From: Pseudohongiella acticola
GTDB lineage: Bacteria > Pseudomonadota > Gammaproteobacteria > Pseudomonadales > Pseudohongiellaceae
DNA length: 64,000 nt
Assembly (NCBI RefSeq): GCF_001758195.1
Contig: NZ_MASR01000001.1
Span: 682,001-746,000 of the forward strand
Reading direction: 5' to 3'
Shown: one piece after another, positions 1 to 8,455 of the stretch
Position numbering within the stretch: the first letter of the stretch is position 1
Layout of the letters: the number at the start of each line of letters is the position of its first letter
Program-made: the position numbers and the translations under genes
The notes under the pieces: generated by a model
Database searches by the model: none
What the model saw: the letters and a program-made list of their open reading frames with translations, nothing else
Told to the model about the DNA's origin: nothing

Positions 1-811
1 GTTCAATTGTATGAACACCCGCGCGTACCGCCCGCAGCATGCCCTCTTTACCATGTGCATGCGCAGCCACGTGCATGCCGTAGTCACGAGCAGTCTGCAC
101 GACAGCTTCAAGTTCATCCATCATAAACTGCGGATTCTGGCCAGATGCGGCAATACTGAGTACGCCACCAGTCGCCGTAATCTTGATGTGGTCGGCGCCG
201 TTCTTGTATTGCTGACGAACCGCCTCACGAGCCTCTGTCGGGCTATTGATGACACCTTGCGCCGGTCCCGGTGTGCCTGCCAGATCATCCCGCCAGCCAT
301 TGGTCGGATCAGCATGTCCGCCCGTCGTTGCAAGACTCTTGCCGACGGTAAGGATTCGCGGCCCTTCCGCGCGCCCCTGATTGATGGCGTCGCGCAGAGC
401 AATATTGACCCCGGTGCCGCCGAGTTCGCGAATGGTGGTAAAGCCCGCCAGAAGCGTACGCCTGGCGTACATGGCAGAATCGAATGCAATGTCTTCGGGG
501 TTCTTGGTAAAACGATCACTGGTACGATTCGGGCTGGTTTCACCTTCGATATGAACGTGCAGGTCTATCAGACCCGGCAGTACCGTTTTGTTTGACAGAT
601 CCAGTAGCTCATCATTCTCGCCCGGTTGCAGAAAACCATTGCTGACTGATTCAATCAGGCCCTCGTTGACCACAATGGTCATGTTGCTCTGTGTTGCACT
701 GCCGGTGCCATCCCACAATGACCCGGCGTGTATATACGTGCTTTGCGCTACCGCCATCTGCAGCGGCGTGATAACGAGCAGCGCGCATACTGATTGTTTT
801 AGTATATTCAT
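1..811 (-). CDS. Exported amidohydrolase family protein (C-terminus beyond window)
   Basis: The frame is open from the ATG at 811 to the window edge, giving 270 codons of an incomplete protein. The first ~23 residues are a Sec signal peptide ending in AVAQ, so the product is probably periplasmic. After a small beta-rich segment comes VLPGLIDLHVHIEG, the metal-binding HxH loop of the amidohydrolase superfamily. Further on are HIKITATGG, with the lysine that is usually carbamylated, and MHVAAHAHG, a third metal-ligand strand. This arrangement resembles the imidazolonepropionase/prolidase-like branch, which cleaves cyclic amides or Xaa-Pro type dipeptides; the substrate cannot be read from sequence. 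It is the last visible gene of a leftward run with the thioesterase and two further amidohydrolases. In contrast to those two, its visible metal site is intact. Confidence 0.85.
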   Translation of the reverse strand, partial: MNILKQSVCALLVITPLQMAVAQSTYIHAGSLWDGTGSATQSNMTIVVNEGLIESVSNGFLQPGENDELLDLSNKTVLPGLIDLHVHIEGETSPNRTSDRFTKNPEDIAFDSAMYARRTLLAGFTTIRELGGTGVNIALRDAINQGRAEGPRILTVGKSLATTGGHADPTNGWRDDLAGTPGPAQGVINSPTEAREAVRQQYKNGADHIKITATGGVLSIAASGQNPQFMMDELEAVVQTARDYGMHVAAHAHGKEGMLRAVRAGVHTIE

Positions 812-867
812 GTTTCCCCTTCATTTTTATTATATAGACTGCAATGTCAGTTTCTCAGTGTATTCCT

Positions 868-1302
868 TCAACGCAATGCAGCGCCATAGCCCTGAAGAAA
901 TTCAGGGGGCATGCGCTTGGGTCTGCCAGAGGACAGTGCGATGCAGACAAAGGTACTTTCCGCGCGCAATAACGTTGTCTGATCCGACAGCCTTCGTATC
1001 TGAAAATGGCGAACCAGGCGCAGTTTCTGATCCGATTTTACAATCCAGGTCGCAATCTGCAGTTCATCGCCCAGATAGGCCGCCGCGAGATAGTCGATCT
1101 CGTGACGCAACACCACCATGGCGCGATCCAGTTGTCGGTACGAAACCAGATCGAGCCCCAACGCCGTTGAATGCTGCCAGGCACACCGCTCAAGCCAGCG
1201 AACATAAACGGCATTGTTGGTATGGCCAAGTTCGTCAATATCGGCTGTTTCTACCACAACACTCAGAGTATGAGGGTCGGGTCTATCCCATTCCACAGAC
1301 AC
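868..1302 (-). CDS. Acyl-CoA thioesterase, 4HBT/YbgC-like hot-dog protein
   Basis: A 144-residue protein of normal length for a single hot-dog domain. The N-terminal region carries TADIDELGHTNNAVYVRWLERCAW. This matches the 4-hydroxybenzoyl-CoA thioesterase pattern, in which an Asp beside a His-x-Asn-Asn loop starts the long central helix. No signal peptide is present, so it should hydrolyse acyl-CoA or acyl-ACP thioesters in the cytoplasm. Substrate chain length cannot be predicted. It lies 61 bp downstream of one amidohydrolase gene and 56 bp upstream of another on the same strand, so it may be part of the same transcript. A functional link to amidohydrolases is not obvious. A second 4HBT protein occurs at 23767-24201. 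Confidence 0.85.
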   Translation of the reverse strand: MSVEWDRPDPHTLSVVVETADIDELGHTNNAVYVRWLERCAWQHSTALGLDLVSYRQLDRAMVVLRHEIDYLAAAYLGDELQIATWIVKSDQKLRLVRHFQIRRLSDQTTLLRAESTFVCIALSSGRPKRMPPEFLQGYGAALR

Positions 1303-1363
1303 TCGCTCCGTGACGTTCGGTTAACACTTCAAACGACCAATGCTTCAGTTCAGTGTTTGTCAA

Positions 1364-2674
1364 TTATTGTTCCAGAGGCTGATTCGAGTAGCGTTCAAAA
1401 TAGCGTTCGTACAGTTGCTGCTGGGTCCCGACAAGGTCGATCAGACGCCCCTGAATGAATGCTTCCTGTACCTGGCTGCTGCGCATATCCAGCGCATCGC
1501 CCGTGGAGACAAAGAAGGTCGCATTCTTGCCTACTTCAAGCGTACCCACCTGGGCGTCAATGCCCAGAATTTCAGCGTTGTGTTTGGTGATCATGGACAA
1601 TGCCGTCTCCCTGTCCATACCATAACCTGCCGCAGTGCCGGCAAAGAATGGCAGATTACGCTGCGAATCCAGCGCTGTCTCCCCCCCGCCAATGCCTACC
1701 AGGATACCTGCTGAGTGCAGCTGAAGTGGCACTTTGAAAGGTTCATCAACATCATACCAGTCGCGACCAGGCAACGAATGCACCGACTCGTAGACCACCG
1801 CCACGGACTCACTCAGCAACAGATCTTTGACTTTCATGGCATCCCGGCCGCCGACCAGCACGATCTCCTCAACACCATAGCTACTGGCGAACTGAATGCT
1901 GCTGACGATGGTGCGGGCATCATTGGCATGCACAAACAGTTTAGCGTCACCGGTAAACAGGGCTGCCATTGCCTGCAGGTTGAGGTTGAACGGCTCACCG
2001 GTATAAGTGCGCGCATTCTGGAACAACGCATGCAGTAGTTGCGTCTGGTGCAGATAGTCCTCATTTTGGACGGTTTCGAACTGACCCGAAATTTCGTTTC
2101 GTTCACGTCGCGTCCGCGAAGGCCAGTGCATGTGCATGCCATTGTCTTCAGCCAGCAGCGTGTCTTCCCAGTTCCAGCCATCGAGGTTCATCACACTCGA
2201 TCGCCCCGAAATCAGTCCACCCTGGGGCGCTATCTGCGCAGTCAGAATGCCATTAAAACGAAATGTAGGTATCAGTTCGGAATCCGTATTGTAGGCTATC
2301 GCCGAGCGCACACTGGCATTGATATCGCCTTCTTCGACGACATCATTGGTCGCCCGTTGATTGGCAATCTCTGACAGCCCGAGCGTGGAGTTTGGCAACA
2401 CAAAACCGGGATAAAGATGTGCGCCCTGCACATCAATGACCTGATGATTAAAAAAGTCAGGGCGGTTGGCATCGGTGCCCACATAGGTAATGACGCCTTC
2501 GGCAAATGCCAGCACACCATCGTTTATCACACGGCCATCGCCGGTGTGAATCACGGCACCCGTTATGGCGATGGGTTCACTTTGCTCTTCAGCGGGTTTA
2601 GGGACGATTGCCTGCGACAAAGGAAGCGCCAGACACACCACGGCACACACGACCGCCTTGATTCCAGTATTCAT
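1364..2674 (-). CDS. Exported amidohydrolase-like protein with a degenerate metal site
   Basis: The start at 2674 is preferred because it begins a clear signal peptide (MNTGIKAVVCAVVCLALPLSQA), has an AGAGGAT-like ribosome site, and lies 4 bp after the stop of the upstream gene. An in-frame extension to 2884 would run backwards into that gene. The 436-residue product has the amidohydrolase N-terminal beta domain (GAVIHTGDGRVINDGVLAF) and the C-terminal signature GTLEVGKNATFFVSTGDAL. In place of the PGxIDxHxH metal loop it reads YPGFVLPNSTLGL, so both histidines are gone. It may be a non-catalytic partner or a rearranged enzyme. It is probably co-translated with the tandem amidohydrolase just upstream, which argues for a joint role. 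Confidence 0.85.
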   Translation of the reverse strand: MNTGIKAVVCAVVCLALPLSQAIVPKPAEEQSEPIAITGAVIHTGDGRVINDGVLAFAEGVITYVGTDANRPDFFNHQVIDVQGAHLYPGFVLPNSTLGLSEIANQRATNDVVEEGDINASVRSAIAYNTDSELIPTFRFNGILTAQIAPQGGLISGRSSVMNLDGWNWEDTLLAEDNGMHMHWPSRTRRERNEISGQFETVQNEDYLHQTQLLHALFQNARTYTGEPFNLNLQAMAALFTGDAKLFVHANDARTIVSSIQFASSYGVEEIVLVGGRDAMKVKDLLLSESVAVVYESVHSLPGRDWYDVDEPFKVPLQLHSAGILVGIGGGETALDSQRNLPFFAGTAAGYGMDRETALSMITKHNAEILGIDAQVGTLEVGKNATFFVSTGDALDMRSSQVQEAFIQGRLIDLVGTQQQLYERYFERYSNQPLEQ

Positions 2675-2678
2675 GCTC

Positions 2679-5594
2679 TTAATCCTCTTCGCTAATGATG
2701 GCCGCAATGATGCGCGCGCGCTCATCGGCAATGTTCTGTCGCAGTTGCTGGTCACGCTCGCGATCAAAATAGGGCACGCCATCAACCCAGGTGGTCTGCG
2801 CCTGGGCATATACCGACAACGGGTGATCGTCCCACAACACCAGATCAGCGTCTTTGCCCTCGCGAATGCTGCCCATGCGGTCATCCAGATGTAAAAGTTT
2901 GGCCGGATTCAGAGTGATCATTTTCAGGGCATCAGATTCACTGACATTGCCATATTTGACCATTTTGCCTGCTTCCTGATTCAGTCGTCGCGACATTTCG
3001 GCATCATCTGAATTGAGCGCTACTACAACGCCTGCCTGCTGCATCAGCGCCGCGTTGTAAGGAATCGCGTAACGCACTTCCCACTTGAACGCCCACCAGT
3101 CGGAGAATGTGGAGCCACCGGCACCATGCGCTGCCATTTTGTCAGCAACTTTGTAACCTTCAAGAATGTGGGTGAACGTGTTGATGTTAAAACCAAAGCT
3201 TTCTGCCATCTCCATCATCATATTGATTTCAGACTGCACATAGGAATGGTTGGTTACATAGCGTTCGCCGTCAAGAATCTCCAGCATGGTTTCATGCACC
3301 AGGTCGCGCCTTGGCATCACCGCGTTCCGGCGCTGGGTGGTAGACAGGTTATTATAGGTGTTCCAGCGCTGCTCATACTCCCTGGCCTGGCTGAAGGCGT
3401 TGACATACACCTGTTCAACGCCCATTCGTGTTTGCGGGTATCGAATGGACGCTGGGTTGGTGCTGCGTTTAACGTTTTCACCGAGTGCAAACTTGATAAA
3501 CGCGGGCGCATCGTCAATGGCCAGATTATCGGGTGTCATACCCCAGCGAAACTTGATGATGGATGACTGTCCGCCAATCGGGTTGGCCGAACCGTGCAAT
3601 TGCTGAGCCGCCACCACACCGCCGGCAAGATTGCGGTAAATGTTCACATCCTCTGAGTCCACGACGTCTTTCATTCGGACCATGCTTGAATTGGTCGCAA
3701 TCTCGTTGATGCTGAACAGGGCGATATGGGTGTGCTCGTCAATAATGCCTGGCGTCAGGTGCTTGCCGGTGCCATCAATTTCCACAACATCGCCAGCCGA
3801 CAGATTGTCCCCAACGCCGGCAATGCGTCCATCACGCACCAGCACATCGGTGACCAGCGTGCCCATATCTTCAACGGTCCACACCGTGGCATTGCGGATA
3901 ATCATGTCCTGTTGTCCGGGCAATGACTCACTGCCATAAGCGGAGAACGGATATAGCACGGGTGATGGTAACTCTCCTGAGGCAGTCAGTTGCTCAGGCG
4001 TTGCCGTGTCGGCGTCGGGCAACGGACCAGTCATGCGCAGGCGCCAATCGATCATTTCGCCAGCAGCGGTCTGCCCACTGCCCTGCCAGCCATTGTCTAC
4101 CGGCCAGCCGCTGAGGCGCAACGGCCCTGCATCAGCACCGTCCGTGATGGTCAGGCTGATCAGCTCTGCACTGACGCTGGCATCCACTGATGAGTCGTCA
4201 ATCTCGACACCGCTGGCATCCACCAGAGTAAACTCGGCGCGCCCATTCGGGAAATCCAGTGTCATTGTCAGTTGCTGATTGCCGGCGCTGAGCGCGTACT
4301 GCCCGCGTCGTTGATCCATTCCGGTAGCAAGCACAAAGCGCTCGCCACGTACCCAGTTCTCAAGCACTCGGGACGTTTCATCAAATAAGGGGCCGGAGCT
4401 AACCACCAGATTGGCCAGCGCACCCGACTTAAGATGACCCAGCCGGTCCTCAACGCCGAGCATTTGCGCTGGTACGGTGGTCAGCGACGCGATTGCAGTC
4501 TCTTCTGGCAATCCGTTCGCCACTGCCTGCTTCAGATTACTCCAGAATTCGTCACCGGCACCGTCGCTGGTCACCGCAAATTCGATGCCCGCTTCCGCCA
4601 GCAGGCGCAAATTGAAAGGCGCCAATTCCCAGTGTTTGAGTTCTGCAAACGATACCTCATCGGCAACAAATGGATCGGCCACATCGGGTGCGTCCGGGTA
4701 GTCGAGTGGCACAATCATCCGAGCCCCGGTCGCCGCCAGTGCCTCTGCCTGCTGATAGGCGTCATTGCCGGCGCGAATAATATAGTCGGCATCAAACTCT
4801 TGTGCGACGTCATGCGCGGTGAGCACCTGGTGCCAGTTGTCCACCACCATCACCTGGGGCAGACTCTGCGACCGGATCCAGGCTTCCAGAGACTCATCAA
4901 CGAAGGGGCGTTGTTCCTGGGCGGCGAACCACTGGGCATCAAGATAGGTTTGCCGCAACAGCGCCACCGAACCCATCAGCGACACCGGCACGGTTTGCCG
5001 GGAGCTACCCTTATCGAACGAATAGTGCGCGGCCGCATCCGGTATCACAATTGCCTTGTTGGCATTGTGGTTACCTACGGTCACCAGCGCAGAGGTGCCG
5101 CGGGCTATACCATCTGCATGGTGGCTGAGCACGGCGCCGAAACCGAGCTTGCGCAAGGCATCGCCACGGTCCGTGTCAGGAGTGAAATTTTCTACCGCAC
5201 GGTAGTGGGAACGAATGGCGTCATTGGCATTAAAGGCCTGGGCGCTGGATTGAAGTACTTCCGCTCCGCCTCGCTGTTCCGGGCGCGCCGGTTCTGGCAA
5301 GCCGTAGCCGGAGATCATGTCGATGAAGCCGGGGTACAGATACTTACCGGACATATCCACAACAAAAAAATCATCACGGGTGTCACCACTGTCACTGACT
5401 TCAACAACGCGACCGTCGCGAATAAATACGGTGGCATTCTCCTGATAGCCCTGTCCTGGCAGATAAACCGTCGCCCCGGTCAGTGCCAGCGCATTGCGTC
5501 TGTTATCGGCAATCCCATTGGGCGTTGCCGTTTCCTGGGCAAGCACCGGGGACACCATGAGCATGGTGGCCAGTCCGATTATGAAGAAGCGCAT
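2679..5594 (-). CDS. Exported tandem amidohydrolase (two fused domains)
   Basis: A 971-residue protein. The start at 5594 has GAGGATTT nine bases upstream and opens directly into a signal peptide ending VLAQ; the start 24 bp further upstream lacks a ribosome site. Residues ~35-430 form one amidohydrolase-like domain whose metal loop reads YPGFIDMISGYGL, without HxH. Residues ~435-550 look like a beta-rich linker. Residues ~565-970 form a second domain with an intact loop (LTPGIIDEHTHIALF) and the closing GSIREGKDADLVLWDDHPL signature. One half is therefore predicted to be catalytic and the other eroded. The neighbouring gene at 1364-2674 carries another eroded copy. The substrate is unknown; peptide, cyclic imide or lactam hydrolysis in the periplasm would fit the family. 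Confidence 0.88.
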   Translation of the reverse strand: MRFFIIGLATMLMVSPVLAQETATPNGIADNRRNALALTGATVYLPGQGYQENATVFIRDGRVVEVSDSGDTRDDFFVVDMSGKYLYPGFIDMISGYGLPEPARPEQRGGAEVLQSSAQAFNANDAIRSHYRAVENFTPDTDRGDALRKLGFGAVLSHHADGIARGTSALVTVGNHNANKAIVIPDAAAHYSFDKGSSRQTVPVSLMGSVALLRQTYLDAQWFAAQEQRPFVDESLEAWIRSQSLPQVMVVDNWHQVLTAHDVAQEFDADYIIRAGNDAYQQAEALAATGARMIVPLDYPDAPDVADPFVADEVSFAELKHWELAPFNLRLLAEAGIEFAVTSDGAGDEFWSNLKQAVANGLPEETAIASLTTVPAQMLGVEDRLGHLKSGALANLVVSSGPLFDETSRVLENWVRGERFVLATGMDQRRGQYALSAGNQQLTMTLDFPNGRAEFTLVDASGVEIDDSSVDASVSAELISLTITDGADAGPLRLSGWPVDNGWQGSGQTAAGEMIDWRLRMTGPLPDADTATPEQLTASGELPSPVLYPFSAYGSESLPGQQDMIIRNATVWTVEDMGTLVTDVLVRDGRIAGVGDNLSAGDVVEIDGTGKHLTPGIIDEHTHIALFSINEIATNSSMVRMKDVVDSEDVNIYRNLAGGVVAAQQLHGSANPIGGQSSIIKFRWGMTPDNLAIDDAPAFIKFALGENVKRSTNPASIRYPQTRMGVEQVYVNAFSQAREYEQRWNTYNNLSTTQRRNAVMPRRDLVHETMLEILDGERYVTNHSYVQSEINMMMEMAESFGFNINTFTHILEGYKVADKMAAHGAGGSTFSDWWAFKWEVRYAIPYNAALMQQAGVVVALNSDDAEMSRRLNQEAGKMVKYGNVSESDALKMITLNPAKLLHLDDRMGSIREGKDADLVLWDDHPLSVYAQAQTTWVDGVPYFDRERDQQLRQNIADERARIIAAIISEED

Positions 5595-5617
5595 ATCTGA
5601 AATCCTCGACGTTAGCA

Positions 5618-5857
5618 TTATTCAAGATTATTATTTTGAGGTGTATTGCGATCACCGCGGGGGGTACCGGCACAACTTTCACCGGTATACATGCCTGCCA
5701 GAAACAGCGACAGACCGCGCCGCAGCTTTGCCAGCCGGCCGCGCCCGGAAACCTGACCCAGATTCAGCTCTTTGATTGCCAGTCGGCGCCCGCCTGGCGG
5801 CGAAACGGCTTTTGCGCCCGGACCATTTCCTTCGCCTGATTTCATCTCAGTCGACAT
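5618..5857 (-). CDS. Small protein of unknown function (79 aa)
   Basis: The start at 5857 has a GAGGT ribosome site five bases upstream; an in-frame extension to 5977 would cover the divergent promoter region and is unlikely. The 79-residue product begins MSTEMKSGEGNGPG and is rich in Gly, Arg, Lys and Pro. It contains GRRLAIKELNLGQVSGRGRL, a short hydrophobic patch (LSLFLAGMY), one cysteine, and a polar Asn-rich tail. No signal peptide or known domain is recognised. It is the first gene of the leftward amidohydrolase run, 23 bp before the tandem amidohydrolase start, so it is probably co-transcribed with it. The leader-like first half and short tail faintly recall a modified-peptide precursor, but no maturation gene is adjacent. 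Confidence 0.55.
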   Translation of the reverse strand: MSTEMKSGEGNGPGAKAVSPPGGRRLAIKELNLGQVSGRGRLAKLRRGLSLFLAGMYTGESCAGTPRGDRNTPQNNNLE

Positions 5858-5884
5858 GATGACCTCGTAAAAAATGACAGCAGC

Positions 5885-5897
5885 CCGATAATATCGG
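5885..5897. promoter_or_regulatory. Perfect palindrome in divergent promoter region
   Basis: CCGATAATATCGG is a perfect 6-bp inverted repeat around a single central A. It lies in the 113-bp gap between the leftward amidohydrolase operon (start 5857) and the rightward DUF885 gene (start 5971). Position and symmetry suggest a dimeric repressor or activator site. No regulator gene is adjacent and the motif matches no operator I can name. Confidence 0.35.
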
Positions 5898-5970
5898 AAA
5901 GCACGCAAATAAAGTACAGTAATAGAATACAATCGGATACTACAAATGCCGCCAACGGGAGACTGAGCAA

Positions 5971-7809
5971 ATGCCACCCATCACGTTCAGAATGCGACTT
6001 CTGACCATCACTGCAGTCAGCGTCATGCTGGCATCATGCTCCCCCAATGACAATACGCCAACGACATCCAATCCGGATCAGGGAGTTGCGGCACCGTCTG
6101 ACTCGGCGCAAACGGCTGCGCCGGCGTCTACATCTGAGGAATTTGCCCGTGCCAGCGATGCCCTCATGCAACGTATGCTGTCGCGCAGCCCGGAGTGGTC
6201 GATTTATGCTGGCAATTACGAGGATGCTGACCAGGTCACCATCCCCGACGCAGCCCGACGTGCAGATGACCTGGCGTTTGTCGAAGCGGAACTGGCCGGT
6301 CTGGCCAACTTCGACCCGGAGACGCTGCCTCCCGAACAGCGCATTGATTACACCCTGTTGACCAACGAGTTACAATCAATGCACTGGTATGTCACTGAAT
6401 TCAGAGACTGGCAATGGGATCCCTCCAACTATAACGTTGCCGGTCCCATTGGTTTGCTGCTGAATACTCCCTACGCGCCGGAAGCGGATCGCCTGAGAAC
6501 GGTGCAGGCTCGCCTCCAGCAGGTACCTGAGTATTATCAGGCGGCACGCAGCAATATCAATAACCCCACTCGTGAACATACCGGGCTGGCAATCATACAA
6601 AACCAGGGCACACTGAACCTGATCGGATCCAGCCTGAGCGACAGGGTTGCCGCCTCCAGCCTTGAAACGGCAGAAAAACAACAGTTTGAGCAGGTCCGGC
6701 AACGGGCCGTAGAAACTGTCACAGGGTTCATAACCGAGATGCAGGCGCTTGCCGAGACGCTGGCCGAAGCCGACGAAGCACGCCCTTTCCGCATTGGCGC
6801 TGAACTCTATGAAGCCAAATTCGCTTACGACATTCAATCCGGTTTTACCGCGCGCGAGCTCTATGACCGTGCCGTCGAGGAAAAAAATCGCCTGCACAAT
6901 GACATGGACGCCATCACAATCGAGCTTTGGCACGAGTATTTCCCCGACCAGGCCATGCCTGATGATCGGCTGGAACGAATCGGTCAATTGATTGACCACC
7001 TGTCAGATCAGCATATTGAACGTGAAAACTTCATCACTGAGATTGAACGTCAGATTCCTCTGCTGACGGCTTTTGTCAACGAACATGATCTGCTGGATCA
7101 GGATCCGACACGGCCGCTGGTGGTGCGCGAAACGCCTGAATACATGCGCGGCGGCGGCGCCGGCGCATCCGTCAGTGCGCCGGGCCCTTTCAATCCGACT
7201 GCCGATACCTACTACAATGTCACACCCCTGGACGACTACACGGATGAACAGGCCGCCAGCTACCTGCGTGAATATAACCAATGGGTCCTGCAGATTCTTA
7301 ATATACATGAAGCCATTCCCGGCCACTACACCCAGCTGGTACACGGCAACAAATCAACCGGCCTGATCAAGAGCCTGTTGCGCAACGGCGCCATGATTGA
7401 GGGCTGGGCAGTATATTCCGAACGCATGATGCTGGAGGAAGGCTGGGCAGATCAGGAGCCGGAAATGTGGTTGATGTACGGCAAATGGAATCTGCGCGTC
7501 GTCACCAATGCCATCATGGACTATGCCGTTCATGTTCTGGGCATGACTCAGGACGAAGCCATGGACATGATGCTGCGCGAGGCGTTTCAGGAGCAGACTG
7601 AAGCCGAAAACAAATGGCGACGCATCACGCTGTCACAGGTGCAACTGACATCCTATTTTACGGGTTATGCTGAAATCTACGACTTCCGCGAGCGTCGCAA
7701 AGCCGAGTTGGGCGACGATTTCGACCTGAAGACTTTCCACAATCGCTTTCTGGGTTACGGCAACGCACCGGTGCCAGCGATTATCGACATGATGGAAGGA
7801 GCCGACTGA
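5971..7809 (+). CDS. DUF885 family lipoprotein, putative zinc peptidase
   Basis: A 612-residue protein starting at an ATG with GGGAG nine bases upstream. The N-terminus is a lipoprotein signal with lipobox LASC (Cys23), so it should be membrane-anchored in the periplasm. A Thr/Ser/Ala/Pro-rich linker follows to about residue 50. The rest is the helical DUF885 fold, with HEAIPGH at residues 446-452. This is the family version of a zinc-peptidase HExxH motif, followed by GWAVYSERM, whose Glu is the likely third ligand. DUF885 proteins are thought to be metallopeptidases of the gluzincin type, but few have known substrates. It is divergent from the amidohydrolase operon and convergent with an MgtC-like gene. 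Both neighbouring groups point to peptide catabolism. Confidence 0.88.
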   Translation: MPPITFRMRLLTITAVSVMLASCSPNDNTPTTSNPDQGVAAPSDSAQTAAPASTSEEFARASDALMQRMLSRSPEWSIYAGNYEDADQVTIPDAARRADDLAFVEAELAGLANFDPETLPPEQRIDYTLLTNELQSMHWYVTEFRDWQWDPSNYNVAGPIGLLLNTPYAPEADRLRTVQARLQQVPEYYQAARSNINNPTREHTGLAIIQNQGTLNLIGSSLSDRVAASSLETAEKQQFEQVRQRAVETVTGFITEMQALAETLAEADEARPFRIGAELYEAKFAYDIQSGFTARELYDRAVEEKNRLHNDMDAITIELWHEYFPDQAMPDDRLERIGQLIDHLSDQHIERENFITEIERQIPLLTAFVNEHDLLDQDPTRPLVVRETPEYMRGGGAGASVSAPGPFNPTADTYYNVTPLDDYTDEQAASYLREYNQWVLQILNIHEAIPGHYTQLVHGNKSTGLIKSLLRNGAMIEGWAVYSERMMLEEGWADQEPEMWLMYGKWNLRVVTNAIMDYAVHVLGMTQDEAMDMMLREAFQEQTEAENKWRRITLSQVQLTSYFTGYAEIYDFRERRKAELGDDFDLKTFHNRFLGYGNAPVPAIIDMMEGAD

Positions 7810-7836
7810 GCAGACTCGAATTCTTGATGACGAATA

Positions 7837-8307
7837 TCAGTCCTCTTCCTTGCCACTGGGCCCTGACAGGACATGCAACACAAACAGTGCCAGCAAGGTG
7901 ACGCCAAATGCCAGCACATACTGTTTCAGGCCCACGGCCACACCAATCGTGGCCGTGAACAATAATGATGTGGCGGTCGTCAGGCCCAGCACCGCATCTC
8001 TGCGTGCGTGCTGAATAATCGTGCCAGCACCGATAAAGGCAACGGCCGTGACAATGGCTTCGATGATCCGGATAGGATCGATTCTTAACAGACTCTGATA
8101 ACTTTCATCGCTGAAATGCTCCGCAATCAGATCCGCAATCCCCAATAGCAGAGCGGCCGCCCCCGCCACCAGCATATGCGTACGCAGCCCGGCGGGGCGA
8201 TTCCGGCTTTCGCGTTCAAAACCAATTATTCCGCCCAACACCATGGCAAACGCCACACTGCCAATAATGCCAAGTTGTAACCGCCAGTCCCCCAGTAGCT
8301 CCATCAT
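7837..8307 (-). CDS. MgtC/SapB family membrane protein
   Basis: The start at 8307 (MMELLGDW) is chosen because AAGGAG lies just upstream of it; an upstream in-frame ATG at 8328 has no such site. The 156-residue protein has about four membrane segments and the family pattern GGIIGFERE-RNRPAGLRTHMLV near the N-terminus, followed by AFIGAGTIIQ. These are the conserved parts of the MgtC/SapB N-terminal domain. It lacks the soluble C-terminal domain of virulence-type MgtC, so it is the short environmental type. The family is linked to magnesium limitation and membrane potential, but the activity of short forms is not settled. It stands alone, convergent with the DUF885 gene. Confidence 0.87.
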   Translation of the reverse strand: MMELLGDWRLQLGIIGSVAFAMVLGGIIGFERESRNRPAGLRTHMLVAGAAALLLGIADLIAEHFSDESYQSLLRIDPIRIIEAIVTAVAFIGAGTIIQHARRDAVLGLTTATSLLFTATIGVAVGLKQYVLAFGVTLLALFVLHVLSGPSGKEED

Positions 8308-8455
8308 CGCTCTCCTTGTCAATAACACCTTGATCGAAAGACTATCACATTGCCGTGATTGCTATCGTGCTGCCACATCCGATGCCATTTTGTGGTTAAA
8401 TGACCACTCTGTCCATACTGAACAGACTGACTCTTCAGGAGACCCACCACCCGAT

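Noticed and set aside
4434-5600. 388-codon open frame on the plus strand
   Set aside because: It lies wholly antisense to the tandem amidohydrolase. Its translation is Arg/His/Gly/Ile-rich without any domain, as expected from a mirrored frame of a GC-rich gene.
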